Shown: positions 46,130 through 55,656, counted from the stretch's first letter. The stretch is DNA of 64,000 nucleotides from Pseudoalteromonas sp. T1lg23B (GCF_002964665.1 NZ_PQBZ01000034.1:310429-374428), one strand, 5' to 3'. Numbers and translations: made by a program. Notes: a model not told the origin generated them from the letters alone.

Positions 46130-46747
46130 CTATGTAGGGAAAAGTTGTTGCTTAATCTCCTGTAGTACAGGAAGCACCGACAATACCAATAACAGCGCCA
46201 TTGAGTAGTTAAACCATTGTCGGTAGTTTCGGTGAGTAAGGTATTTTTTCAGTACTGAACCAAACACTAGCCAAACACCAACGCATGGAAATGACACAAA
46301 TAAAAACACCGCTGCGATTTGTATGTTTTGTTCCAAATTAACAGTTCCAACCGTGGTAAATGCAGCAATGGCCCCTGATGCCACAACCCAAGCCTTAGCG
46401 TTTACCCATTGATATAAAGCACCATTTAAAAAGGTCAGAGGTGAACTGTGTTGTTTAGCGCTGTAAGACGCCGCAGATTTTGCAATTAACACCGCCAAAT
46501 ATAGTAGATATGCCACACCTATTATTTTGATGCCTAAATGGAATTGCGGATAAAGCATGAACAACTGCATAAAACCAACACCCACCAAAAATAGCATTAT
46601 GGTAAAGCCAATGCATATACCACAAAGTAACGGCAAGCTTTTTCTGATCCCAAAGTTAACGCCTGATGTCATTACCAAAACATTATTTGGCCCAGGTGTA
46701 ACCGAAGATGATATAGCAAATAATAATACTGCGAACAAATACTCCAT
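46130..46747 (-). CDS. LysE/RhtB-family amino-acid exporter
   Basis: A 205-residue inner-membrane protein with about six helices. SSVTPGPNNVLVMTSGVNFGIRKSLPLLCGICIGF is the N-terminal signature of the LysE superfamily. It probably exports an amino acid or a related metabolite. It sits downstream of the amino-acid-binding and ornithine-cyclodeaminase-like genes on the same strand. Confidence 0.9.
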   Translation of the reverse strand: MEYLFAVLLFAISSSVTPGPNNVLVMTSGVNFGIRKSLPLLCGICIGFTIMLFLVGVGFMQLFMLYPQFHLGIKIIGVAYLLYLAVLIAKSAASYSAKQHSSPLTFLNGALYQWVNAKAWVVASGAIAAFTTVGTVNLEQNIQIAAVFLFVSFPCVGVWLVFGSVLKKYLTHRNYRQWFNYSMALLLVLSVLPVLQEIKQQLFPT

Positions 46748-46777
46748 ATAACCTACGCTCCCTTAAAATTCTTATTA

Positions 46778-47599
46778 TCAGCTCATTGGGTTAACCATGT
46801 TTGGCGTGCTTTGCCATTTTCGCTGGTTTAATTCAATCACACGAGGCAAGTGGATCACTAAGCTTTGCGAGCCTATATAAAGCAGCCAATTTAACTCTCT
46901 AGCCAGCGGATAAAACCCCTGCCCATCATTACCAAATAACCACAGCACACCAATGAGACTATCTGCAATGGTCGCAAAAACCAAGCCTATTGCGCACAGC
47001 CAAATACGCAGCGGCGCAGACATACCGTATTTATACCAAAGTAATATACCGCTGGTTGCAATCAGTGAAATTAGTAAGCTATAAAAATACGACACCGAAA
47101 CAACATACAGCTCTGCCTCGAGATTGACCATGCTGATGTAACTTAGCGTTGCAACACTGCATGATAACAAAGCTGCCAACAGCAAGCTCTTGTTGCTGTA
47201 ATAGTGTTTTAAAACGTAAACCATAACCAACAGCAGCAATGCATAGCCCGGAGCAAAAAACGCCACTGAATCGAGTAAATAATCATGCTTTATGACATCG
47301 CTATGAGCAAAATATTGGTTGCCTAGATTGAAATTCACAACATCACCCAATATACACAATAGCAATGACGTACTACATCCTGTAGCCAACATACGACGCC
47401 AAGGCACGCTTTGCACAGCCCTCAAAATCAATAGACTGTTTAGCATCAATACACTGAGTGTCATAAATTCAAATAGCAAGATATAATGTTGTGTGTGGGC
47501 GTCGGTGACCGACCAAAAGCCAAGTAACGCGCCGCCAGAATCTATACCAGCAAACATCACTGCAATGACAGATAACTTTGTGAACTTATCTAACCGCAA
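46778..47599 (-). CDS. Multi-pass membrane protein of unknown family
   Basis: A 273-residue protein with about eight membrane helices and few charged loops. LCILGDVVNFNLGNQYF and IADSLIGVLWLFG plus WLLYIGSQSLVIHL distantly recall the acidic helix ends of YhhN/TMEM86 lysoplasmalogenase-like proteins, but the resemblance is weak and I do not claim the function. It lies 24 bases after the binding-protein gene, so probably cotranscribed. Confidence 0.6.
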   Translation of the reverse strand: MRLDKFTKLSVIAVMFAGIDSGGALLGFWSVTDAHTQHYILLFEFMTLSVLMLNSLLILRAVQSVPWRRMLATGCSTSLLLCILGDVVNFNLGNQYFAHSDVIKHDYLLDSVAFFAPGYALLLLVMVYVLKHYYSNKSLLLAALLSCSVATLSYISMVNLEAELYVVSVSYFYSLLISLIATSGILLWYKYGMSAPLRIWLCAIGLVFATIADSLIGVLWLFGNDGQGFYPLARELNWLLYIGSQSLVIHLPRVIELNQRKWQSTPNMVNPMS

Positions 47600-47623
47600 A
47601 ATAATCCTTATAAATCGTTTTAG

Positions 47624-48367
47624 CTAACGATAACGTTTTCTAATTTGGCTTAACTCTCTAGTGCTTAGCGCATGTAATTTTTGCTCCAGTAGCTGCGATT
47701 TATCAGCGCTATGCTGGGCGCTATAACCTATATACTGCGGCTCGATATGTAAAGGCTCATCAAATACGTATACCGGAAGTTGATGTTTTGCTACAACCTG
47801 CTTTGCCCAATATCTATCAACCAACAACGCTTCTACGTGGGATGTTTTTAGAATACTAAATAAGACTTTTGCGTCTTCATCTGACGCTTCGTAGTAAGAA
47901 CGCCTAGCAATCTGAGCTTTGAGTTGCTGCAACTTGTCAAACACCTCCTGAGGATAGTCATACTCTTGGGCGAGTATCACCCTAAAAGTTGGAAGGTTTT
48001 GAGCGTCATTAATGGATTTTAAATTCTGATCTCGCGCGACTGCGAATGCCAGCTGCCATGAAGAAATCGAGTAGTTAACCATGTTCAGGTTATCTGACTC
48101 GTCTATATCTAAAATAAAGTCGTACTTACCCAGCTTTACTTGATCCTTACAACGCTTAAAGGGTAACTCTAAGAAGGTTAACACCACATCGCTGCCTTTA
48201 AATGCGGCCTTCAATATATCAATTTGCATACCTTTTACTTCACCACTTTCAGTGTAGTTGTAAGGCCACCACCTTGAAAAACAAAATCGCAGCTGTGCTA
48301 TTTCGCTTTGAGTTGCATATGCAAACTGCGTAATGAATAAAACGATGAACACACAGAGTATTTTCAT
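47624..48367 (-). CDS. Periplasmic solute-binding protein, amino-acid (SBP_bac_3) type
   Basis: A 247-residue exported protein with signal peptide ending near FAYA. RFCFSRWWPYNYTESGEVKGMQIDILKAAF and GKYDFILDIDESDN are the start of the type-3 binding-protein fold. There is no ABC permease or ATPase gene nearby, which is common for orphan members in Alteromonadales that may act in sensing instead of uptake. Confidence 0.8.
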   Translation of the reverse strand: MKILCVFIVLFITQFAYATQSEIAQLRFCFSRWWPYNYTESGEVKGMQIDILKAAFKGSDVVLTFLELPFKRCKDQVKLGKYDFILDIDESDNLNMVNYSISSWQLAFAVARDQNLKSINDAQNLPTFRVILAQEYDYPQEVFDKLQQLKAQIARRSYYEASDEDAKVLFSILKTSHVEALLVDRYWAKQVVAKHQLPVYVFDEPLHIEPQYIGYSAQHSADKSQLLEQKLHALSTRELSQIRKRYR

Positions 48368-48455
48368 AACACGGGTTAAGCTAAGAATAAATTATTTAAT
48401 TACTACTTAGCGTAACCCAAAGTGAACGTTGCGCAAATCAATATGCTCATTATAG

Positions 48456-48836
48456 TTAGCTTAACGCAATACAAATTATCATCAGCAGAGTTAACAGCAA
48501 CCATAGTTTCACGTAGCGTGACTTTTCATATGCGTTGTCTAAACATTGTGATGGGTTATCTGGGTCGATAAAAATGAAGGTTGGTTCTTTTGCATTAAAA
48601 GAGTCATAAAGCGACTGTTTAAATGCGGTCTGACAACTGTATTTTCTGTCATCATAGGTAAATTCAACAAGTAAGCTTGATGCACCTAGCACCTCAATCG
48701 GTCCCGCTGTATGCTGTTTAACTTTCGTCAGCCCCTCTACCTGAACTTGACGCCAAAGCCTTTTCTTTTTACTCAGAGCTATCGCCAAAACAATTATGGC
48801 AATGCTCAAAGCCACCAATATCGACCACATAATCAT
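48456..48836 (-). CDS. Small membrane protein, DUF3592-like
   Basis: A 126-residue protein with an N-terminal helix (residues 3-22), a soluble beta domain (LVEFTYDDRKYSCQTAF, FIFIDPDNPSQCLD) and a C-terminal helix (WLLLTLLMIICIAL). This helix, beta domain, helix layout and the D-P-x-x-P-x-x-C segment resemble DUF3592 proteins. The function is unknown. The start overlaps the stop of the ornithine-cyclodeaminase-like gene by one base. Confidence 0.65.
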   Translation of the reverse strand: MIMWSILVALSIAIIVLAIALSKKKRLWRQVQVEGLTKVKQHTAGPIEVLGASSLLVEFTYDDRKYSCQTAFKQSLYDSFNAKEPTFIFIDPDNPSQCLDNAYEKSRYVKLWLLLTLLMIICIALS

Positions 48837-49765
48837 TAGCTATTTAACCGATAAACTAACGATGCAGTAATTAAATCACTCAACGCCATACCTACCGATT
48901 TAAATACCGTTATTTCGTGACTCTGGCGCTGCCATGTCATGTTATGCATTTCACTGAGCTCAGCAACGACATTATTTGCATTGAACACGCCCTGTGCAAT
49001 TGGGATCAGTAGTTCCCCAGCTTCTTTAAGCACATTCACTTTACTATCAACAAATACGGTCGCGCGCGTGATAGTCGCTATGTCGCATTCAGAACAATCA
49101 GCATGATGGTTGCCAATTAAATCCACATGAGCGCCCTCTTTTAACCAACTTCCGTCAAACAAAGGCACATGAGACCCCGTAGCACAGCTGACAATATCAG
49201 CACTGGCTATGGTTATTTCATTTGACTGTCCAATGACAAACTCAACGTCTGGACACTCGGCTCTGAGTCGCTCTATAAGCTTCGCAGCTTTGGTACTATT
49301 TCTTGCTATCACAGTCACTTTATTAAGATCTCTCACAGCTAGGTGCGCCTTAATCATATACGGTGCTAACTTACCTGTACCAAAAAACACCAAGTGCTTT
49401 GCGTCTCTACGAGACAGGTACTGACTGGCCAAAGCAGATACAGACGCAGTACGCCAAAGGGTAACACTGGTTCCGTCTATCAACGCAAGTGGCACACCAT
49501 GACAACGTTCAAACAACATTATCTTTGAATACAAACTGTCATATCCTTCACTGGCGTTGTTTGGAAAGTATGTAAAAGCTTTTACTCCAATGAATTCATC
49601 GTTCCACGCTGGTAATACCGCAAACGCATCTGCTGAAGACTCAGCCAGTGGATAAACATGCCGTGGAGGAGTTCCTGCTGGTTTGGCAAAACCCTGCTGG
49701 AGTTCATTTATCACGCTTTTAAAACTAAGCGTTTGATGAACTTGATCAGATGAAATAACTCTCAT
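48836..49765 (-). CDS. Ornithine cyclodeaminase/mu-crystallin-family protein
   Basis: A 309-residue NAD(P)-binding enzyme. VKAFTYFPNNASEGYDSLYSKIMLFE and the Rossmann segment LVFFGTGKLAPYMIKAHLAV, then SADIVSCATGSHVPLFDGSWLKEGAHVDLIG, are typical. Relatives act as ornithine cyclodeaminase, ketimine reductase, or pyrroline-2-carboxylate reductase. Here the M24 prolidase-like gene 15 bases upstream suggests a proline- or hydroxyproline-linked substrate, as inference only. Confidence 0.88.
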   Translation of the reverse strand: MRVISSDQVHQTLSFKSVINELQQGFAKPAGTPPRHVYPLAESSADAFAVLPAWNDEFIGVKAFTYFPNNASEGYDSLYSKIMLFERCHGVPLALIDGTSVTLWRTASVSALASQYLSRRDAKHLVFFGTGKLAPYMIKAHLAVRDLNKVTVIARNSTKAAKLIERLRAECPDVEFVIGQSNEITIASADIVSCATGSHVPLFDGSWLKEGAHVDLIGNHHADCSECDIATITRATVFVDSKVNVLKEAGELLIPIAQGVFNANNVVAELSEMHNMTWQRQSHEITVFKSVGMALSDLITASLVYRLNS

Positions 49766-49780
49766 AGATGTGGTCCTTAC

Positions 49781-50862
49781 TTAACAAGGCAAAATAAACG
49801 ATTTTGGTGCGTTGGTTAGGTATTCAAAACCTGTATCGGTCACTAAAATATCATCTTCGATACGCACGCCGCCTATATGAGGTAAATACACGCCAGGTTC
49901 TATGGTAATGACATTCGCAGCCGCAATGTATAATCCGTTTTGCTGTTAATAAAAGGCACTTCATGAAGAAATAGTCCCACTCCGTGACCTAAGCCTTTAC
50001 CAGCATAATCTTGGTAACCCGCTGAAAACAATACTTGTTCAGAGCAACTATTCAGGTACTTGCAATCCACTCCGGCCTTAACTTCTCCAAGTGCTGCCTG
50101 TTGAGCACTTAACACCGTATCAAACATATGTTGTTGCTGCGTTGTTGGTTCACCAAATACATAAGTTCTTGTCATGTCAGACCGATAGCCGTTAACTACC
50201 GCGCCAAAATCAATCAATACTAAATCCTGATGATGAAGCTTAGTATCGCCAGGCTTACCGTGAGGTAAGGCGCTGCGTTTTGCGAACAGCAATATGGTCT
50301 CAAAGCTGACGCCGTCTGAGCCGAGCTTTTTCATTTTATAATCAAGCTCAGTGGCAAGCTCTTTTTCTGTCACACCAAGCGATACTTGCTTTAACACGTC
50401 AGCTAACGCAATATCCGCAATTGCTGCCGCCTTTCTAATGCAGTTTATTTCCCACTCATCTTTGCTGGCACGTTGCGCTTCAATTAGTCCTAGTACCGGA
50501 GAAATCTCTAGATGTGGTAATTGTGAGTGGATTTCCTGCCAAACGGGCACAGTTACATAAGCTGCATCAAACCCTGTTGCGCCAGTTGGTAATAGTTGCT
50601 TAATACATTCGCCAAGTGTTTGGTTGTCTCTATCACGGCAGATCACTTCACAGTGGTATGACTCTTCTTTTGCACGTTCAAAATATCGATAGTCAGTGAT
50701 CAGGTAATTGTTGGCTGGGGTAATCAGTAAATAAGCTGCATTGCCACTGAACCCACTGAGGTAGCGAATATTTTCAAAACCAAAAACCAGTAGGTTATCA
50801 ATTTGTTGAGCTTTAAGCTGTTGCTTGATCTGAAGTTGTCGACGTAGGTAGATAGCATTCAT
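49781..50862 (-). pseudogene. M24-family aminopeptidase/prolidase, frameshifted near the C-terminus
   Basis: A Xaa-Pro-type metallopeptidase. The first 311 residues read normally (creatinase-like N-domain, then FGAVVNGYRSDMTRTYVFGE with metal ligands Asp218 and Asp229, and His293 in GLGHGVGLFLHEVP). After NSKTDYT the frame is lost near 49921-49930 and stops at 49900. The next frame continues as [27 protein letters not shown] and ends at a TAA at 49781-49783. Both lost metal-binding Glu (TIEPG and RIEDD) lie after the break, so the short product should be inactive. A single lost base explains it. Confidence 0.83.
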
Positions 50863-50916
50863 GGCGTTAATTGTTATTGCTCTAATTCTTGAGCAATAAC
50901 ATAACGCAAATTTAAA

Positions 50917-50928
50917 TTGTATACAATA
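50917..50928. promoter_or_regulatory. GntR/FCD-type operator candidate before the M24 gene
   Basis: ATTGTATACAAT, a perfect 12-bp palindrome in the 89-base gap between the regulator gene and the M24 gene. FCD-subfamily GntR proteins commonly bind TTGTATACAA-like sites. A partial relative, CATACATTATACAT, lies at 51638-51658 near the regulator's own start. Confidence 0.6.
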
Positions 50929-50951
50929 TTAAATATTCAAAACCATATATG

Positions 50952-51620
50952 CTAATTATGATTTTGTTCCATCTTGATTAATAGCTGCTTGATATCATCT
51001 TTGGCACCAGTAATGTGCTTTTTCAAAAATGCACATGCTTGCTCAACATCTTTATTTTTACATAACTCAAGCAAGGTTCGGTGTTCCTCTGGTGCGGTGT
51101 TAATACCACCAGCTAGCAAAATATGCATACGTACGTAGCGCTCGGAGTTTTTACTATATACATCAACTAATTCAGCGGTTTGAGGACGCTGAGCTTTGCT
51201 GTACAGCTTGGCATGAAACTGAGCATTGAGTTTGCCGGTAGCAGATTCTGTGTCACCGGCTGCCGTCGCTTCTTCGAGATCAAAAAGTATTGCTTCTGCC
51301 TCTAATAAGTCTCTTGGTGTAAGATTTTCAATTGAATGGCTAAGTAATTCAGCTTCTAACAAGGCTCGCAAATCAAATATTTCATCAATTTGCTCCGCAC
51401 TTAGCTGTGTCGCAGTTGCACCTTTGTGTGCCTCAAAATTCACAAGCCCTTCCGACTCTAATTGCAAAAGCGCTTCACGGACCGGAATACGACTGACATT
51501 GAGCTCATCGGCAAGTGCTGCTTGACGCAACGGTTCGCCCGCTTTGATTTCGCCAGATAAAATCTTTTCTCTGATTGCTTCAGCAACCAGTTGCGTACGT
51601 GTTTTATGCTCGATGGCCAT
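50952..51620 (-). CDS. GntR-family regulator, FCD subfamily
   Basis: A 222-residue repressor. The winged-helix part (VAEAIREKILSGEIKAGEPLRQAALADELNVSRIPVREALLQLESEGLV) is followed by an all-helical FCD domain with LRALLEAELL and FHAKLY, which in the family binds a metal and a small acid ligand. It is the first gene of the set with the M24 peptidase and the ornithine-cyclodeaminase-like enzyme and probably controls them through the palindrome at 50917. Confidence 0.9.
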   Translation of the reverse strand: MAIEHKTRTQLVAEAIREKILSGEIKAGEPLRQAALADELNVSRIPVREALLQLESEGLVNFEAHKGATATQLSAEQIDEIFDLRALLEAELLSHSIENLTPRDLLEAEAILFDLEEATAAGDTESATGKLNAQFHAKLYSKAQRPQTAELVDVYSKNSERYVRMHILLAGGINTAPEEHRTLLELCKNKDVEQACAFLKKHITGAKDDIKQLLIKMEQNHN

Positions 51621-51680
51621 AATGTTCTCTCAAATTGCATTTAGCATACATTATACATAGATTATTGATTATCGCCATAT

Positions 51681-52676
51681 TTACAATGAGATCTTCACTA
51701 CCACCTTACCTAAGTTCTCATTTTTGTGCAAAATTGCATGTGCCAACTCAATTTCTGAGAACGTCACTGTTTTAAAAATAGGAATATGCAGGACGTCTGT
51801 AAACAAACAGCTGGCAAACTGCTCTTTGAACGCTTTAACAAGTGCTCTTTTATAATCCTGGTCTCGATTACGTAACGTAGAACCATGTAAATTAAAGCGT
51901 TTTGCTAGAACGTGTGCCATGTCAAGCTCAACTGTACGCCCACCTAACATCGCAATGGTAATACAGTGGCAATCCATCGCTGCAACTTTGATGTTGTTGC
52001 TAATATATTCTCCAGCTACTGGGTCTATGATCACATTCGCAGTGATCCCGCCTGCTTTCATCACGGCTACAAAGTCATCTTGAGTGTAGTTAATTGCCAA
52101 GTCAGCGCCTAGTTGACGAGCATACTGACATTTTTCTTCACTACTTTGCGTTGTGACTACGTAAGCACCTAGCTGTTTTGCTAAGCGAATGGCCGCACTG
52201 CCAACCCCTGATGCGCCGCCATGTATGAGCAGTGTTTGCTCTTTGTGTAAACCACCAACCCTTATCGCTGCATCAAACGCTGTTAAGTAAACCTCGGCCA
52301 AGCTCGCGGCGGTTTCAAAACTCGCGCCATCTGGTATGTCAAATAACTGCTCAGCGTCTACGCAAACATATTCTGCATATGCGCCGCCCGCGGTAATCGC
52401 AAACACCCGCTTGCCGAGCAACGCCTGCCATTGCGAGTCACCGCATGCAACGACCGTTCCTGCCGCTTCTAATCCGAGGATCTCACTGTCACCTTTTGGA
52501 GCTGGGTATTTGCCTTGCTTTTGCAGCAAGTCAGCACGATTAACTCCAAAAGCAGCGACTTTGAGCAATACTTCATGTGTCTTAGGTGTCGGAATATGGG
52601 TTTGTGCTATGTGTAACCTTCCTGAGTCGTCATAGCTGATATAATTCATTTTTGCTTTATGTTGCTCTGTCACCAT
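51681..52676 (-). CDS. Zinc-free NADPH:quinone oxidoreductase-like dehydrogenase (MDR, PIG3 type)
   Basis: A 331-residue medium-chain reductase. NRADLLQKQGKYPAPKG and LGLEAAGTV lead to the nucleotide-binding segment LLIHGGASGVGSAAIRLAKQLGA. The zinc-binding Cys/His set of alcohol dehydrogenases is absent. Family members reduce quinones or enals with NADPH. The ATG at 52676 has GGAG eight bases upstream; an ATG at 52649 is an alternative. Divergent from the gene at 52843. Confidence 0.9.
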   Translation of the reverse strand: MVTEQHKAKMNYISYDDSGRLHIAQTHIPTPKTHEVLLKVAAFGVNRADLLQKQGKYPAPKGDSEILGLEAAGTVVACGDSQWQALLGKRVFAITAGGAYAEYVCVDAEQLFDIPDGASFETAASLAEVYLTAFDAAIRVGGLHKEQTLLIHGGASGVGSAAIRLAKQLGAYVVTTQSSEEKCQYARQLGADLAINYTQDDFVAVMKAGGITANVIIDPVAGEYISNNIKVAAMDCHCITIAMLGGRTVELDMAHVLAKRFNLHGSTLRNRDQDYKRALVKAFKEQFASCLFTDVLHIPIFKTVTFSEIELAHAILHKNENLGKVVVKISL

Positions 52677-52842
52677 GTAGTGTGCTCCAACGTTTACAAT
52701 TATTCATTCACCCATGATGCTACATTATAGCCACAGATAAACACTAGCCTTCGCGCTAAGCTAGTATGCTAAATACAATTTTTGTGTAATTGTTTTTCAT
52801 TTGAGCGGTCTATTATTGCATACCCAAACTGGAATCATATTT

Positions 52843-53673
52843 ATGTGTACGCCTTTATTAAAAGCTATGCTCTGCTTGGTGTTATTGTTCTCGACAACGA
52901 CTAACGCCGTGGAAGTGCAATATACTAACTTGTCGAGTCTCAATGAAGCGCATCAACAAAAGGTAGAAAACTGGATTGATAACGGTCTAAAAAGCACCTT
53001 CAAAACGCTCGGAGTCTTGCAACAAAGCGTGTTACCCATTGAGCTACGTCCCAGATATTTTGCGTTTGAGCCCGTGCCATGGGCCAGTGTTAAACGTGGT
53101 AGATTTGATGGTATCGAACTACATTTTCATCGCTATGCAAGTGAGTCTTCTTTGATTAAAGACTGGACGCTTTATCACGAACTATCACACCTATATCACC
53201 CTTTGTTTGCTTATGAGCATTTTTGGCTTAGCGAAGGCCTCGCTACCTACTTGCAGAATATCATTATGTTAGACAATGGGATCATTAGTTACAACGAATT
53301 CAAAGAGCGACTAAGTGCGGGGCTCAACAGAGGTCGTCAACAGAGTTATTCTGTTAAAGGGCCACTTAGTGAGGTTGCCGATGATATGTGGCAGCTGGGA
53401 GCGCAACAGAGGGTATACTGGAGCGGTACCGCGTTTTTTATTGAAGCCGAACTAGCCCTGAAAGAGCAAACCGGCCCTTATACTTCAATTGCGCAACTGA
53501 TAAAACAATATCAACAATGCTGTAAACACGCTAATCACACTGCAAAGCAGTTTTTGACAACTTTAGACAAGCTGTCAAAAAGCGCTATTTTTTCTAATCT
53601 TTTCAACACTTATGCTATGCGCAAAGACTTTCCCTTGATCACCCAAACGCAACTCAACATGCTGAGGTTTTAA
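52843..53673 (+). CDS. Secreted HExxH metallopeptidase-like protein (gluzincin type)
   Basis: A 276-residue exported protein with a signal peptide ending near TTNA. YHELSHLYHP (His112, Glu113, His116) and FWLSEGLATYLQN (Glu131) form a gluzincin-like zinc site; the H-to-E spacing of 14 residues is shorter than in M1 aminopeptidases. The start at ATG 52843 places the signal peptide correctly; a TTG-started longer frame at 52801 is rejected. It overlaps the converging histidine kinase gene by 20 bases at the 3' ends. The substrate is unknown. Confidence 0.65.
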   Translation: MCTPLLKAMLCLVLLFSTTTNAVEVQYTNLSSLNEAHQQKVENWIDNGLKSTFKTLGVLQQSVLPIELRPRYFAFEPVPWASVKRGRFDGIELHFHRYASESSLIKDWTLYHELSHLYHPLFAYEHFWLSEGLATYLQNIIMLDNGIISYNEFKERLSAGLNRGRQQSYSVKGPLSEVADDMWQLGAQQRVYWSGTAFFIEAELALKEQTGPYTSIAQLIKQYQQCCKHANHTAKQFLTTLDKLSKSAIFSNLFNTYAMRKDFPLITQTQLNMLRF

Positions 53674-54973
53674 CCAATTCATCATGAAAATAGATGGTCA
53701 CTGTGCGGCCATGCCCTGTGTCTTCACTATGATACTGCCACTGATACTGAGTGGTTAGTCTCTGGGTTAGTTCGAGTCCCAGACCAAAGCCTAACTCGTT
53801 ACTGCTGTGCTGCATTGTTTTATCCGCATTGCTTATCGTCACTTGTCGCCCATTTTGAACAATGTCTACCACCCCTTCATTGGTATGCACAAAAGCATTT
53901 CTAATAATATTGCTCAATACAATCCTACATACGGTTTCGGGTAAGGCAAATGTGTCTTCATCGGTTTTAATGGCAACCTTAACAGCCTTGTCATTAAGCA
54001 AATACTTAAGCTGTGATATCAGCTCGTTGATGAGCTCAGCCAAAGATACCTGTGTGGTTGGTACTTTTTTCATCACATCACGATTAAGCCACAACAGCGT
54101 GTCCATAAGGGAGGCCATGGTTAACGCTGCGCGCTCTATTCTATTTACGCAAATAAGTAGTTTCTCTTTTGATAGGTCGCTTTCGAGCATTTTCTTTAGT
54201 AACTCAGCGTTACTGCGAGTTACAGCGATTGGTGTGCGTAACTCATGGCTTGAATACGCTAAAAATCGTTTCTCACGCTCAACACTTTGTTTAACGCTGC
54301 GCATGCTCTCGATAATCATTTTCGCCAATGTATTAAGCTCACTAAAGCGAAACTCAGGTACCGGTTGCTCTAACTTTGCTTCATCCAAGTGGCCAGCCCA
54401 GTTTTTTAAACGCTCGACAGGCCGCGTGACTTTTCTTAGCACCAACACTAGCACAATCACAAACCCCGCTATTGCAGCGATAGCGGTAGCGATGATAACC
54501 ACAAAGTGGGGAACTTTTGGAGACTCTAATAGCGTCTCATCTTTGGAACTAAAAATAGTGGCAACATAAACGGTCTGCGTTTCATTTTGAACTTTCATGG
54601 CGAAATATCCTTCTACTGGAGGCGAAAACCACCCGCCTCCAACCATATATTTGTTCAACTCGTTAAATTCCATCTGAGATTCATTGATGTTTAGTTGTAT
54701 TGGCTTTGGCATATCCTGCCATCGCGACGCAATAATATACTGCTGGTTTTGCTTTGTTTTGCCACTTGATATTTGCTTAATATTGTCAGCCAAGTCCACT
54801 TTACTAACATCAAACTGCTTTGCCTGTGCATACATAATGCCTCGCATCGCAACATCCATCCCCGTTGCAAAGTAATGCATGCTCAGAGCGGATAACAGCA
54901 CAATACTGCTTATTCCAGTGAGCAGCATGGCGATTAACACGTAAATACGTAAACTGATCCTGATTTTCATCAA
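53654..54973 (-). CDS. Sensor histidine kinase
   Basis: A 439-residue membrane kinase. TM1 (about 8-32), a periplasmic sensor of about 120 residues, TM2 (156-180), HAMP (KVTRPVERLKNWAGHLDE), the H-box SSHELRTPIA with phospho-acceptor His243, N-box NIIRNAFVHT and G-box GFGLGLELT. It probably phosphorylates the response regulator whose gene overlaps its start by four bases. The pair ends the RND efflux operon, so it may sense a compound handled by the pump. Confidence 0.92.
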   Translation of the reverse strand: MMKIRISLRIYVLIAMLLTGISSIVLLSALSMHYFATGMDVAMRGIMYAQAKQFDVSKVDLADNIKQISSGKTKQNQQYIIASRWQDMPKPIQLNINESQMEFNELNKYMVGGGWFSPPVEGYFAMKVQNETQTVYVATIFSSKDETLLESPKVPHFVVIIATAIAAIAGFVIVLVLVLRKVTRPVERLKNWAGHLDEAKLEQPVPEFRFSELNTLAKMIIESMRSVKQSVEREKRFLAYSSHELRTPIAVTRSNAELLKKMLESDLSKEKLLICVNRIERAALTMASLMDTLLWLNRDVMKKVPTTQVSLAELINELISQLKYLLNDKAVKVAIKTDEDTFALPETVCRIVLSNIIRNAFVHTNEGVVDIVQNGRQVTISNADKTMQHSSNELGFGLGLELTQRLTTQYQWQYHSEDTGHGRTVTIYFHDELVKTSAC

Positions 54974-55656
54974 CTGCCCATTTTCTTTATTGCAAAGCCT
55001 TTTCCACCAATGGTATGTACCAGCTTCACCCCGTGGTTTGCATCAACTTGCTTTCTAATATAGAACATATGTACCTTTAGGCTGTTGCTATCTGGGGGAT
55101 CGTCGGCCCATATTGCCTCTATGATTCTCCTTCGCGAAACCACATTAGGACTCTCGCGCATCAACAATTCCAGTATTTTAGTGGCAATGGGTGATAAACT
55201 GAGCAGCTCGTCACCTCGATATGCTTCTTGACGCTTAACATCTAGGTGCAGATTTTCTACTGTTAAGCGCATAGCCTGACCACTTTTACGTTTGGCCAAA
55301 ACTTTAGTTCTTACGACAAGTTCTTCCATGGCAAATGGTTTGATTAAGTAATCATCTGCGCCTTTTTCAAATCCTGTAAGCTTATCTTCTAAAGTATCTC
55401 GTGCGGTGAGCATAAGTACCGGTGTATCAACCCCTTTATGACGTATTTGCTCGCATACCTCTAAGCCATTAATTCTTGGGAGGTTCAAATCTAAGATGAT
55501 CACCTCATAGTGATGTCTTTCAATTAAGTTGATAGCCAGTGCGCCATCGCTGGCATGATCGCAATAAACATCCTCTAAAGCGAAATAATCCACAATCGCA
55601 GCAGCAAGATCTCTATCATCTTCAACGAGTAAAACACTTAGCTGTGTATTATTCAT
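54970..55656 (-). CDS. OmpR-family response regulator
   Basis: A 228-residue regulator: receiver domain with Asp13/14 (VEDD), phospho-acceptor Asp56 (ILDLNLP) and Lys of LIKPF, then a winged-helix DNA-binding domain (SPIATKILELLMRESPNVVSRRRIIEAIW, YIRKQVD). The ATG at 55656 with AAAGG upstream is preferred to a longer frame. It lies between the RND pump gene and its kinase, overlapping both. Confidence 0.92.
   Translation of the reverse strand: MNNTQLSVLLVEDDRDLAAAIVDYFALEDVYCDHASDGALAINLIERHHYEVIILDLNLPRINGLEVCEQIRHKGVDTPVLMLTARDTLEDKLTGFEKGADDYLIKPFAMEELVVRTKVLAKRKSGQAMRLTVENLHLDVKRQEAYRGDELLSLSPIATKILELLMRESPNVVSRRRIIEAIWADDPPDSNSLKVHMFYIRKQVDANHGVKLVHTIGGKGFAIKKMGS

Noticed and set aside
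46778-47599. Calling this membrane protein a lysoplasmalogenase (YhhN)
   Set aside because: Only a few residues around helix ends match; membrane composition alone could explain it.
47624-48367. Binding protein as part of a full ABC transporter
   Set aside because: No permease or ATPase gene lies nearby on either strand.
53862-54569. Long plus-strand frame of 235 codons opposite the histidine kinase
   Set aside because: It is the antisense shadow of a clear kinase gene, Ser/Thr-rich with no motif.
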